A stretch of DNA of 64,000 nt from Kryptolebias marmoratus. Its lineage: Eukaryota > Chordata > Actinopteri > Cyprinodontiformes > Rivulidae. This document shows, piece by piece, positions 16,361 through 29,030 of the stretch. Where the stretch lies: positions 19,402,296 to 19,466,295 of the forward strand of contig NC_051430.1 in assembly GCF_001649575.2 (NCBI RefSeq). Direction: 5' to 3'. A model generated the notes under the pieces. The model searched no databases, was not told the origin of the DNA, and saw only the letters and a list, made by a program, of their open reading frames with translations. Every line of letters begins with the position of its first letter. Position 1 is the stretch's first letter. The translations under genes were made by a program, and so were the position numbers.

Positions 16361-19300
16361 ATGATGACTTCAGTGGTCAGCAATCAGACCCGAGGGATTC
16401 GGGACAAGACGCTGCCCACCACCACACAAACAACACAGCCACAGAAACAGATACGGGTGGGCTTTTACCGTTGTACTGTTGATTCAACACCTTTTGCTGT
16501 AAAATGTTATTGGTCTGGCAAATGGTGTGAATAGATTTTTTTTCTCTTACTACCACTGAACCATTGTTTTAGATTAAAACTAGTGAAGGTACCACATGCT
16601 CCTGTTGTCATTTCTCACTGAGCTCTGTTTGCTTGCCAGGCCACAGCCGAACAGATTCGTCTAGCCCAGGTGATCTATGACAAAAATGATGCAGACTTTG
16701 AAGACAAGGTCAAACAGGTTTGTGCATTCACAGAAAGTTAGGAAAAAGGCCATCTCTGGTAGAATTTATTTCTAAAATGTTGAACTCTGAAGCCCTCTTT
16801 GTGGCGTGTGGTGTCCTAATGTCTTGTGTTTTTATGTTTTTGACACTTAGTTGATTGAGGTAACTGGGAAGACTCAAGATGAGTGCATGGTAGCCCTCCA
16901 TGACTGCAACGAAGATGTAAACAGAGCCATCAATTTTATGCTTGAGAGCACCTCTGACACAGTATGTGCATTTACAACACAGATAACTCATCCTCATATA
17001 CCTGGTCTTGTTTTTTTTAATTGATGTTTTGCAAAGATTATAATGTGATTAACTCCTTTTTAAATAAATAACCCAGGTGCAATTTATTGTACCCACATTA
17101 CTCTTTTGTTAATTTCTTCAGAACTCCTGGGAGACTGTGGGGAAGAAACGTGGCCTTGGTAAAGAAGGAGGCCCTTCAGATGTAAAAGAGAACAGGGAGA
17201 AGAAAGGAGAGAGAGAGGCCAGTCGTGGACGTGGAGGGTCTAACAGGAGGGGCAGGGGAATCAGCCGGGGTCGTGAAGGTAAGTAAATAAGCTTGGTTTT
17301 GTCTGTATGTTACAATGTTTTGATTTGGTGAAACATTACAAACACTTAGGGAAAAGATGACAAATAGTATAAAAAAATAGACTGAATTTATTAGTTGTTG
17401 ATGCTTCACATCTTCCTTACTTTGTTTCCTGTTTGGTTCAAGGCCGATCAGAGGAGAATGGGTTTGATGTGGCTCCTGGAGAGAGAGGGGGTGACCGTGG
17501 ACGCAGGGGACGTGGCAGAGGTACCACTGGATAATAATACAGTTTAGAACATGTATTTAAATACAAAGCCGGGTATTGTTAATTTAAGTTTGCAGAAGTG
17601 AAGTCTAGGATTACCACTAATACCACCTGTGTTTGCTTTCTACCAAATGTTCTGTCACAGATATTCCAGTGTATCGCTCGTTGTTTTATCTGCTAAAGTT
17701 AGATACTTTATTAAAAGCGCTTCATCAGAAGTTGAGGCCGAGGCATTCCAGTCAGTGATGGTCATCTGTTTGGTTTTCTTCACTTCAGGGGTAGGAGCTC
17801 GTGGCAGAGGAAGAGGAGCTGCTGGTAACAGATTCTCTTCTCAGGGAATGGGGTAAGAGCATCTGCCAAGTTTGAGTCCTAATTTTAGAAGTAATCTAAA
17901 ATGTTTTTATAGTTATTATGAGGGTGCTTTTTAACAAATAAAAATCAAGTTTCTGAGTCTACTTTTTTAAAAATGAATGTATACCATATTAACACCTGGC
18001 TATAGCAAAAACAAACTAAGTATTTTTTAAAAAATTTCTTTCCTTTTTCCAGCACTTTTAATCCTGCTGACTACACTGCAAACTCTGGAGCTCAGCAGGA
18101 GAACTGGGATGGTGATGGCAATGAAACTGCTGAGGGAACTGGTAAGTTACAAACAAACAAAAAAAACCTAACACAAAATAAGATGCCAAAAATTGGTTCC
18201 AGGTCCTACTTTTGTTTTAGAATAGTTAAATTCCAATCCTATCAATCAAACGTTTAGGCTGCTAGGTTATAGAACTATAGCATAATTAACACAGGAACTT
18301 TTTAAAATTTAATTTCAATATGGCAAGAATAACTTGGCTGTTTTTGTGTTTTTCTTAGGGACGTGGGGAGGCAATCTGGAAGAGTGGACTTCAGAAGACT
18401 GGAATGAGGATGTAAGGCAGCACACTTTAATGCTGTGAAATGAGTTTGCAATGTTTACCAGACTTTTAATAACACATTTATGCGCTTAAAATATTAAGAA
18501 TCCTCAGTCAAAGTTTAAACTATTTTATCAGCAATAGATTCTTGGTGGATGGAGTAAAATATCCACACCATGTTGCTGTAATAATACCAATTCATAAACC
18601 ACATGGTGCTACTTGGTTGAAGTTTTCAGTCAAAAGTTAACACGTGAAGTAAGTCTTTACCGCTTTCCTGGTTTATAGGTGGGGTAAAAAGGGCTTCCCA
18701 ACAGCCCATGACTGTTCATGACACTTTATTAAAATGTTATTTTAAAAGATGTGTTTATTTAAAACTGAGTTCTAACAGGAAACAGCTAATAAATGTAGCT
18801 CATTTTAAGAGGGCCTTAAATAAACTGCTATTCCTTTTTATTGTATTTGTATTTGTGTACTGATAACTGTAAGGAAAGCTCTGCTAACTAAACACAAAAA
18901 GCTACTTTCATTAATTAAATTATTGGTGCCACAGATTTCTTCTTCCTCCCACCTCCTGAATTGTTTTATTTTGATGTATTGCCTGGGTCATCGGTGTGGT
19001 TTTCAGGCTCAAATGAAGGCATACTGGAACTGATATTTATCCTATTGAGAACTAGTCATAATGCATGGTGGTGTAAACTATAGTGAGTGGTTATTGGCAA
19101 CAAGATTTTATTCTAATAGTAAAAAAAAAACCAGATACCTGAAGTTTTAAATATCGCATCTGTGTAGCTAATGTAAATCTAATAAGCTATCCAAGTCCTG
19201 TTGGGTGGAATTCCAGTTAACATTAATATAGAGCATATTCAGGCATTAATCAGATGACTCTATTTATGTCTTCCCACAGTTGTCTGAGACCAAAGTGTTC

Positions 19301-22300
19301 ACTGCCTCTTCTGCTCCAACAAACCACATTGTTCCAGGACAAAAGTAAGTCATTCTCTGTTGCAAAAACTTCATAGAACAGGGTTTAATTAAAAAACATG
19401 TTTTAACTTCTACCTCCTCTCTCCTCAAACCTTGTTTTGCCACTCCTTTTCTTCTTGTGACCTTGTGACTTGATTTTCCTCAGTGTGGATCTGGCTACCC
19501 TACTGCCTAAGACTGGGGGGACTGTAGGGGGTTCTATGGACCCTGACTTGGGAGCGATAGTCGGTGGTCCCTCTTCAGAGGATTTGGGCCAAAGCCTGGT
19601 GTTCACCAACTCTCATCACAATGGCCGCAGTGCACCACACAGCTATGCCCATGCCACGGCCAACAGCTATGCCCATGCCGCCTCTGCTAACACCACCTAT
19701 GCACATGCTGCGCTGGTATTCACAATCTTATACACACTTGGATCAGTGCAAGAACCAGTATTTGATGATGTCGCTACTAAAGACCAACAGTACTCAGTTT
19801 GGTCTTTGTGTTGTGCTTCCAGTCTTCAGTCATAGGTTCTGGTTTTGGATCCCTGAATGCACCTAAGCAGGCACCTGCCACTGACATTCGGACATCGGAG
19901 CAGCTCAACGGTCCTCGGCTCGGTCAGAGAACCAGTCAGGTGTTGGCGACCACCACCAGCAGTAACGTTCCCAAAGAAGCTGGGCTACCTCCGACTCAAA
20001 GTCCTGCTCCTGCCCCCTCCCCATCTGCAGATGCGAAGGCTCAAAGGGTTGAAAACGGCCCTGTTATGTCCCAAACCTGTAAGTGTATCTTACAATGCAA
20101 GAAACATGACTTGCTAATAAACATGCATTCTAAGACAGCATTTAAGCTGATTGTTCTTTCTTTTTTTTTAAAAGTGGAAATGAAGCTTCAGCCAGAGCCA
20201 TCAGCAGTGCTCAGCCAGCTGGCTCAAAGGCAGCAACAGTCCTCCATCCTTACCACCGCAGAGCCTCTGGGCCTATCTCAGACACATGCACCACAGGTCC
20301 CCACACCACCAGGTAGATCTGATCTTCAGAACAGAGCCCTGCTGTGCTGTTGAGTACACAGCAAACTTCACAGAATACTGTGACATTTCTGCTGCAACAG
20401 AAATCCTACTTTGTTTTCTAGAAGCAGTAGTTGCTGTATTAAAATCAGCTAATTCTGTTAGGTGTTCCACAAAAAACAACTTGATTTGTGGACTTCAACC
20501 ACAGTTATGTGCCTTTTCCTGCTAAAAAATAAACGATACAAACAGTCGTTCCCAGTTTCTGCCCTGTCAGGTCATGGTAGCATCACCATCTTCATTCTCT
20601 GACGTTTGTTTTAATTTTGTTGAAAGTAAACGTGATCTCTTGAATGTCAGGCCATGAGTCGTCTACACCACCTGTAAGAGATGGAGCTTCTCCTGGAGGA
20701 AAGCAGTCAGGTCTGGAGTTTTCAATCACTGAGGCCCCTCAGCGGCAATTAAAGACGCAGAGACGCAGAGCACCTCCTCCTTCTAAGGTTCGTTGTGGTG
20801 ATTTCTGAATGTCTCCTTGCAAAAATGGTTGAGTAATATTGATTGTACAGCTAGGTAGTACCTAGAAGTCCTTACTTTTTCACATAATGTATACAAAAAC
20901 GAGTTTGGGATAAACTTAAATCTTTTATTAGCTGTCAATGCTAAACCATATGCTCAGTGACTTGCCAAAAATGAAGTCAAGATGTAAATATAGTTATGCA
21001 GCTTTCTTTTTTCCTTATAAATAAAGCACACAGTATCAGTTTCTGTTTGCTTTCTTTTCACAACACTCATGCTGTCTGCCACAGATTCCATCGTCAGCTG
21101 TGGAGATGCCGGGCTCGGCAGACATGTCTGGTCTGAATGTTCAGTTTGGAGCTCTTGACTTTGGGTCCGAAGCTGGCAGTGTAGCGACGGACGTGTCGCA
21201 GACTGAGCTGTCCAGAGATCACAACCCTGCCCTGGCCCAAACAAATATGCCTCCTCCTGCTGCAGTTCCCACGCAGCATCAACAGAGCAGCATTTTCCCC
21301 AAACCAGGAGGTGTGAGGTATGTGCATTCATTCATTTATTAATTTATTTAAATGGGTTTGTGCTGTTCAGGTTTGTGAGTGCGTAGAATTTGTACGTTAT
21401 TTTGGAAATATGTGAAGATGCAGAGCAATTTTCCACAGAACAATTTCTCTATTATTTGTTCCCAATCCAGTCTACAGTCATAATGGATTTGGCTTTAGAC
21501 TGTAACTTTTCAAGCCAAGCCATTTCAAGTTCGCTGCCACAGCTAATTAAACTTAGCAAATGCAAGAATGGCTCTAACTAAGTTTTACAAATATTGAGCT
21601 GAAATTTGATGTGGTAGTAGCTGAGAGTCGTCCCCAACATAGACTCTGAGCGTGACATCCTGCATCAATTTATTCTCAAGGTTTGACTGAAACTTCTAAA
21701 ACACAAGATGAATTTAGGTTAAAACTCTGGCATGAAAGGTGGTGGTTAATATGCATTTCATTGTGGACTGTTAGGTCTTTAATTTAAAAATGTTTCTTTT
21801 TTATTATTAATGTACCAAAAGAAACAATCTGTCTATATCTGGAATTGAATTCAGGCCCAGCCTTATGTTACGTGGGTTGCATCCTTAACCCTCTGGGGTT
21901 CATTTTTATCTTTTTAGCATGTTTCTCACAACCATGCCCTCCTCCTCATTTGTGCTTTTTGGTCCTGTGAACAGTGAACACATGAGCAGCTTACCTTCAG
22001 CTGTATCGGACGGCAGCTTCCCTTCACCATCTTTGGGCTTACCTAGCGCTGCTCCCTCCCCCTCTGTTGGTCTCCCCAGCGCAGCAGCAACCCCCTCCTC
22101 TTCTGTTCCCACAACGACCAGTCGTGTGGAGAACAGTGGTTCGAGGGCCCTGCCACCCCATCTTGGCTTCTCTCAGAGCAAAGACATCCCATCAGCTTCT
22201 GGCGCTCCTCTGACGGTGAGGATAAACCTTTCTGTTTCTGTATGCCAAAAAGTCTCAAATGACAAAATATCTTTTTGTTTTTGAACTCTTACTGTTTGCC

Positions 22301-24670
22301 CAGCATATAGCAACATTTTAATTATAAAAATTAAGACTTTGAACATTTCTTCTTGTCACAGAATGGCTACAGTGGTATGAAGACACAGAGCACACAGGAT
22401 GGTAAGTACTTTGATAAAAGTTTTAAAGAGCTTTACAACAATGGCCAGCTAAGACTTGATCCGATATGCTGAATGTGTGTGATCGGAACTAAAGTCTACA
22501 AGTGAAAGTTAGTGAGATTGTCTGATAAATGTCTTCTCACACATATTTTGTGACATAAGCACACAAGATTAAAATATTGTTTTCTTTTTAATCAGTTACA
22601 CCGTCATCAAGAACAATAAAAACTGAGTCTTCTGTTATGACAAGTGACAGCAGCTCCGGCCACCACATCCCTTCTCCTGCTGTTACACCTTCCCACTCAA
22701 CACCCGCCTCGTCACTTAGCAGGTAAGGGTTGGCGTCACTCATACACAACATCCATCCTGGACATAATGATGCTTACAAGCACATATCTTTAACCAGCAA
22801 TGTGGAAATACAATTCACTGACTCTCCCATCTGATCATACTTTTCTTGTGAGTTGAAACTTGTGACTGACAGAATCGCTTTACGTTCTTTGTAGTCACGT
22901 GAGCAGCTCTCTCTCATCTGGATCAACTCTCGCTACAAGTTCCTCTCTTACAGTAAGTTAGCTTACACACATACACACTTTCTAGCATTCAGACATGCAT
23001 ATAGTGCGTTTACATGTGTCCTAACTGTTTTAATTTCAAAGCATTCATTTCTGAAACACATTTTGCTTTTGTCTTGTTCGTTCAGATAACCAACGAGGAG
23101 AGCAGCAACAACCTCCACGCTTTTTCAACATCGTCCAGTCAAGTTGGGAACCCCAGCGCTCCTCTGAGTGTCAGTAGTTCATCCACCAATGGTCTGCACC
23201 AGTCAGGAGGACCAGGACTAACGGCAAACGGCACCAACACCACAGTCCCAGCTGCAGGCAGCCGCACAGCACCCCAGCTCACCTCGACTTCTGGTACGGT
23301 CCGGATCACCTCCACACACGGACGAACCCTCAAGACTCTTTAAATGTTTATTCAGCAAAGACTACTTTGATTCAAACATGCATGTTGTTTTTTCCATATT
23401 TAAAAGGCAGCCATAAATAAACACTTCTTATCCTCCTCTTCCTCAGGTAAAGCTCCTCCCAACCTGGCCCAAGGAGTGCCGCCTCTCCTGGCCAGCCAGT
23501 ACATTATGGGCCCTGGTGGCTTGCTCCCTGCTTATCCGGTAACTATAACCCACTTTCCTACTCATTTATTAACTTGTTTTTGTAAATGAAAGAAAACTGC
23601 ATAGTGGTTCCTTAATGGGACTTTTATTTTATTAATGGTAGAGTTTCCTTTGTATTTTAAGTGCTCTAAAGTTAGAAAATGTAACAGCAATTAAACAAAA
23701 AGTACAAGAAGTGATCTCAATCAGAGACCTGAAATTTTAGTGGGTACTCTTTCCAAAGATTTCCAGTAGTTGGATTATTTCCTGTCTCCTGAAGCTTCAA
23801 TACAATTTGTAAAAACAAAACCTAATATTCTTTAAGATGATAATGTCTTGTCTTCACTTCAACAGCAGATCTATGGATACGAAGACTTGCAGATGCTGCA
23901 GTCTCGCCTTCCTTTGGTAAGTCTGAACAGCCAACAGTTCTGATTTTCTTTACTACAATCCAAACGCTAACGTTCAGTACGAACAGATTAGGTTTTTGAT
24001 GAACCCCGGAGCCACTGAAGGATCACAGCAGGCATGAGTTAGTACCACTAAAAAGAATGAAAACTGTAAAAGAGAAGGGGTGAAAAAGAGGAAATTCGCC
24101 TAAAATTGTAAAAATAAACATATCAACAATTGCGTCTTTTTAAATTGCCATATAATTTTTTCACTTTTCTTTTTGTTTTCTTGTCACTTTTGTAGCTTTT
24201 ACTTTTTTCTATTTCTGTATTTTATTTTCTTGTTTGACAACTGCTTTTGTTTACTTTTTTCCTACTATATATTCCAGTGTTAAGAATTAGGATCCAAGTA
24301 GCAGAACTATTGTTTGAACCCTAAACTTCTCTTTTTTTAATCATAAGAAATGTCTCATTTTATTTAAATTTAAAAATGAAACTTTGTTTTTAAAAACGTA
24401 AAAATTCCTGCTTTAGCTTTTCTTTTTTTCCTTCTATTTTTAGGTTCCCATCTCACATAAATGTATCTTTCCTCATTTATTTCTTATTTGTTTACGGCTT
24501 CATTTGTTTTTGTGGCACTCCTTTAATTTCGTGTCATTCCAGGTCATTAATATTAAAAGTTTTCGTGACTTTAAACTATGAGCTGAACATTTTTTCTACT
24601 AGTGCATTGACAGTAAATATTTATTCAAAAGCCACAGCAATAATATAGCAGTGTGTCTTTTGTATAAGTG

Positions 24671-24730
<60 letters not shown>

Positions 24731-27700
24731 TTGTATTTCATCAATTTATTTATTTATTTTCCTCAGCATGACTTCTATGGTGTAACATTCCCTGGTGCCA
24801 CAGCTCCAATGCCTGGAAGAGATGGCCTGGCTAATAATCCTTATTCTGGTAAGTAAAGTTTTGTTGTTTGTCTGATTCAGCGGTTACTGCCTTTTTTTTA
24901 ATTTTTATTTTTTTACAGTTACGTGTCTGTTCAAATCTTTTGTATAGCAGTCATTTTTGTAGGTTTGAAGATATTGCAGCAATAATTGTAGCCATTTAAA
25001 TGATTTATTGACAAACTTTTACTGATGGACTTCAGACTTTTAGTTAAGTAGGAAAGAGTTTTTATTCCTCGTCTTCATTTGTTCTGTCATAATTTCTAAC
25101 GATGATTCTCCGTCCAGGTGAGGCAACGAAGTTTGGCAGGAATGACACTTCACCCCCAGCGCCCCCAACCAGCCTGTCTTCAGCTGGGGTGCAGTCACAG
25201 CCCCAGCAGACGCAGCAGGCAGGGACCCAAAGCCAAGGGCAGAACCAGAACCAGGGTCAGCAGACACAGAACCAGGCCTTCCTCAACCCCCCTCTACCAC
25301 CTGGCTATGGATACACTGGTGAGGGGGAAAAAAAAGACATTTGTTCATATTAACTGTTAAATATGTTCCTTTTAATTCCCAAATGGCTTATTAAATTTGA
25401 TTTTGATTTACTACATCAAAGGTCTGCCGTACTATGCTGGCATGCCTGGGGTTCCCTCAGCCTTCCAGTATGGCCCGACAGTCTTTGTGCCTCCAGCTTC
25501 GGCCAAGCAGCCTGCGATGGGCCTGGCCAACCCCTCCAGTCAGTACCACCAACAGCATCAGCCTAGTTACGGGCAGCATGCATACGGCACAGGTAAGGCC
25601 AGAACTACCAGGCTCTTCATGAAATGTTAAATCCTTCATTTTCTCCCAGAGTAAATGATTAGAATTAGGAAGTATGTTTTAAATAAACTACTTAAACAGC
25701 TTTAGTAAAATATTGAATTTACTGATTTGAGATTTAGCTTTTAGTGATAGCTATAGCTATACAGTCTTGGGTTAAAAAAAAACAGTATTAGGAGTGTAAA
25801 GAAAGGGAGAAAGACTTGCTGCATGTGTGTGTGGGGTTAGGCCTGTTTGTTTTTTTTATTTTGCTTATGCTGCTTGCATAGCTAAAACCCACTGCTAAAG
25901 TTGGACCCAGCTCAATATACCCAGCTGCCATTGTAGTCAGGTTACCTTACTATCTCTCTCCTGCTCTGTCTTCTCTTCGTATCCCCTTTTCTTCGTCTTC
26001 ACCAATCTGTTGCTCCTCTTCTGTTCTGTACTCTTCCTCCTCTCAGCCTTTGATGACCTGTCTCAAGCCCATGGTGGGGAATACAATAAGGCAGGGTACG
26101 GAGGCTCTGCCCAGTCGCAGGCCAAGTCAGCGGGCAGCGGCCCAGGGAAAGGTACACAAAACACAATTTTATGCTTTTTTGTTTTTTTCTGTTTCCCTGG
26201 GGAAAACTATTTTGTTTCAATTATGGTGACAGATGAGTTTTCTGGAGATAGGAGTGCACATGCATGTCGACATGGAGTAATGCATGCTAAAGGATAGGAA
26301 AGGCTAAGACGCGCGCCTCTGCAGCTCCTCACTTAATTTGCTTCTTCCTACTGGCTGGCACCTGTAACACTAACAAAAACAGAACCAAACATTTAATATT
26401 TAGGTTTCGCTATCAGCAGTGAACTGTTGAAAGGTTGTATTAACTGCTTGATGTCCCGCTGAAGTCCCCTTTGTTCTAATTTTTTTAATTTCAATTCTTT
26501 AAATCAAACTTTTCCTGTCCCTCTGCCTCTTTGATTGTCCGCTCAGCACCAGGACTGTCGGGGTCTGGAACCAGTGGTGGAGTCCCTGACATGGGAGGTT
26601 CCATATACAGCAAGACACAGGTGTGTTTATTGCTTTTTTTATCATTATTATTTATGTTCAATGGAGGTAGAAGTGATGATAAGAGTTAATTTATTTATTT
26701 ATTTTTTCAGTTTTTGGATTTTGACAGTTCTCTGTGAAGCATAGATGATAAAGTTTAGGAAATGCGATTGAGAAGTGGAGAGAGGATTGGAGTTATTTGA
26801 TCAAAACAAGAAGTTGTCGATACGTCAGTTGCACATAAGCTTGAATAAATCAAAATGGACATTTTAAAATTTACATGCCCTTTATTTGTAAAATCTACTG
26901 TATGTATGGTACAGGCTGTTGCAGAGACATGATTTGTTCTTTTTTTTGCTTTTAAGAAATCCCAAAGGTAGCAGTTTGGCACGTATAAAATAGTTTCTGC
27001 ATCAAAAAACAGAATAACTTGATGTCCAGTGTCTCCAAGATTTGAGGACACTGGACAAATAAGGACAGAAAAGCAGTGAAGCTAATGAATATCTGATAGT
27101 CTTGTTTATAAAGGAAAAGATCCAATGAAAATCTGATAGGATGTAAAGGATGACTCTGACATATGAGTTAATTATTTCTTCACTTGTTCAATGTTTTGGG
27201 CTATTAGATTAAGATCCATCATTTTGATTTCAATAGGTCATCAAACTGTTGTCTTATTTTTGGCAAATCAAACGAAAAAAGCAAGAGTATGTGTTTTGAG
27301 ACAGGCTGTCTTAAGGTGCAGTTTAATTCTTTGCATAATTTTCCTGTTAAACACAAACCCAGTTCATCCCTTCAACTCAGGTGCCATCTTTTATGGATTT
27401 AATAACTTGAGCATTGAAAAAAACGCAGTGTTGAGTTAGACTGAAAATGGCCGGGAGGAAAAAAAAGCCACCGATGTCCAGAGATTTTCAGAAAGCCTTG
27501 TTAACTAAAGGTCAGACAAAGGTTTGACTCTTGGGAGCAAATAATAAAGAAAATTAAACATGACTTAATGCTTATTGATTAATGTAGTTAGTAATAATAA
27601 CAATCATTGTGTTGTTCTTGTTTCAGTCCTTTGACAAGCAGGGCTTCCACACGGGGACGCCACCTCCATTCAGCCTGCCCTCAGCACTGGGAGGAACAGG

Positions 27701-28299
27701 GCCCATAAACCCCGGGGGTGCACCCGGCTATGCCCCTGCCCCCTTCCTGCACATCCTGCCTCCACACCAACAACCCCACTCCCAGCTGCTGCACCATCAT
27801 CTCACACAGGACGGACAGGTAAATGGAGCACGCCTCACATTCTGCCCCCTCATGGTCTCAGAGTTTTTGATTCCAATCAAGTTTAAAACATTTGCCTTAA
27901 AATGTAGGATTTATTGATTGTAGTAGACATGTCCTCTAACTGTAATGCTCTCTGGATTTAGAAAATTTATTAACCATATCAACCTCACAGACTAGAGTTT
28001 TGTTAGCTATATTCAAAAATGGCACTCAGACAACTCCTAAACCACTGGAACATATTAATTTGACAAGCATATTTAAGGATTTTGACACAACAAGATCCTC
28101 TGTTAAAGTTGTGCTCACCCCAAGATTCCTGGAAAAGTTAAATGGGCTGTAGGAAAAGGAAATTAAATCAAATTAAACCTCTGGCACCTCTGGTTTATTG
28201 CAGGGTGGCCCTGGTCAACGCAATCAGTCCAGCAGTATGCAGCAGAAAACCCAAGGCAGCAAGTCCAGCTACGGCAGCTCCCCATACTGGGCAAACTGA
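16361..28299 (+). CDS. ubap2: ubiquitin-associated protein 2
   Basis: Cytoplasmic UBA-domain protein linked to ubiquitin, RNA polymerase II turnover and stress granules. Coding exons: 16361-16456, 16640-16717, 16851-16961, 17122-17278, 17443-17520, 17789-17852, 18053-18141, 18359-18411, 19280-19344, 19484-19715, 19823-20078, 20175-20312, 20651-20787, 21085-21317, 21975-22215, 22362-22401, 22596-22722, 22895-22952, 23086-23293, 23447-23538, 23866-23916, 24767-24848, 25118-25318, 25422-25592, 26047-26151, 26547-26620, 27627-27818, 28204-28299. They sum to 3525 bases, 1174 aa; human UBAP2 is about 1120. Landmarks: MMTSV start, UBA domain (about residues 45-92), RGG-rich region, FTASSAP, the UBAP2/Lingerer motif [20 protein letters not shown], and the terminal [14 protein letters not shown] and the FDDLSQ...GSGPGKG section favour UBAP2 over its paralogue UBAP2L. 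Exon 15 has an alternative acceptor (21918). Confidence 0.94.
16640..16961 (+). CDS. ubap2: ubap2 exons 2-3: UBA domain
   Basis: Exons 16640-16717 and 16851-16961 encode [16 protein letters not shown] and then [18 protein letters not shown] and INFMLE, the three-helix ubiquitin-binding UBA fold. Both exons are phase 0 at each end. Confidence 0.93.
17122..17852 (+). CDS. ubap2: ubap2 exons 4-6: RGG region
   Basis: Exons 17122-17278, 17443-17520 and 17789-17852 encode an arginine-glycine-rich segment ([28 protein letters not shown]) ending in RFSSQGMG. Such RGG segments bind RNA and are methylated on arginine in this family. Splitting over three exons is conserved in the human gene as far as I recall. 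Confidence 0.85.
24676..24726. repeat. (TA)n microsatellite
   Basis: An uninterrupted TA run of about 51 bases inside a ubap2 intron, ending about 40 bases before the acceptor of the exon at 24767. Its length is likely to vary between individuals. Confidence 0.95.
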
Positions 28300-29030
28300 G
28301 AAATGCTTTCCACCCCACCCACCCCACCCCCCATAAGGCTGTGTGTGCGTGTGCATGAGCGTGCGTGTGTGTGTAAAGCTACAACAGTAAAACAAAGCGA
28401 ACAGACACACTATCCTCACAGTGAGCATCCTTGCTCTCCCCACCTCCCCAAGTCCTCATAAGTCTTTTGGGTTCTCTCTTCCCCCTCTTTTCAGAATTGG
28501 TTGTACATGTAAGATATTTATGTATGTATTTATATATATATATAAATATATATATACTGTATATGTAATAGTAGAACATGAAATGTGGTTATTGCATTTT
28601 ATTTTTGAAGGACTTTTTGTTTACTTTTTTTCAAAACTGCAGGAAAAGATGTTGCATTAAGAAAAAAAACAAATCAGGTGACAAAGATGAGTTGCGGAGT
28701 GAAAAATTATCAGATTATCCTGGGAGGAAAAGGAAAAAGAGAGCAGTAGCACTGATTGCATATGAGGACGCTTCAGGTGGGGGATGCATCTGTCTCCTTT
28801 TTTTTTTTTTTATTATTATTATTTTTTTTACATGACTTCTTGAATGGTCAGATTCATCTCCCTTTAACTTGATTTTCTGTTTTCCCCATTTCTTGCCACT
28901 TCCTCTTCTTCTGGACGCTGCCTACTCTTTCTGTGTTGACATCCCTTTTTAAAAACAGACCTGCCCAACCAAATTTTATATTTTATTTAATTTTAACCAT
29001 TATTTCTCTCAAAATAAAGTTTTGAGCGGT
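28300..29030 (+). other. ubap2 3' UTR
   Basis: Sequence from the stop to just past AATAAA at 29013-29018. It contains a C-rich block (about 28311-28332), a GTG-rich stretch and a TA-rich self-complementary stretch at about 28530-28562. The extent is inferred from the signal position. Confidence 0.6.
29013..29018 (+). terminator. ubap2 polyadenylation signal
   Basis: AATAAA about 715 bases after the ubap2 stop, followed by a T- and G-rich stretch (29048-29090) as expected downstream of a cleavage site. Confidence 0.6.

Noticed and set aside
16457..28203. Search for intronic C/D box snoRNAs in ubap2 (human UBAP2 hosts SNORD121 copies)
   Set aside because: GTGATGATA near 26661 and ATGATG near 22767 resemble box C, but no correctly placed box D with a terminal stem could be found by eye.
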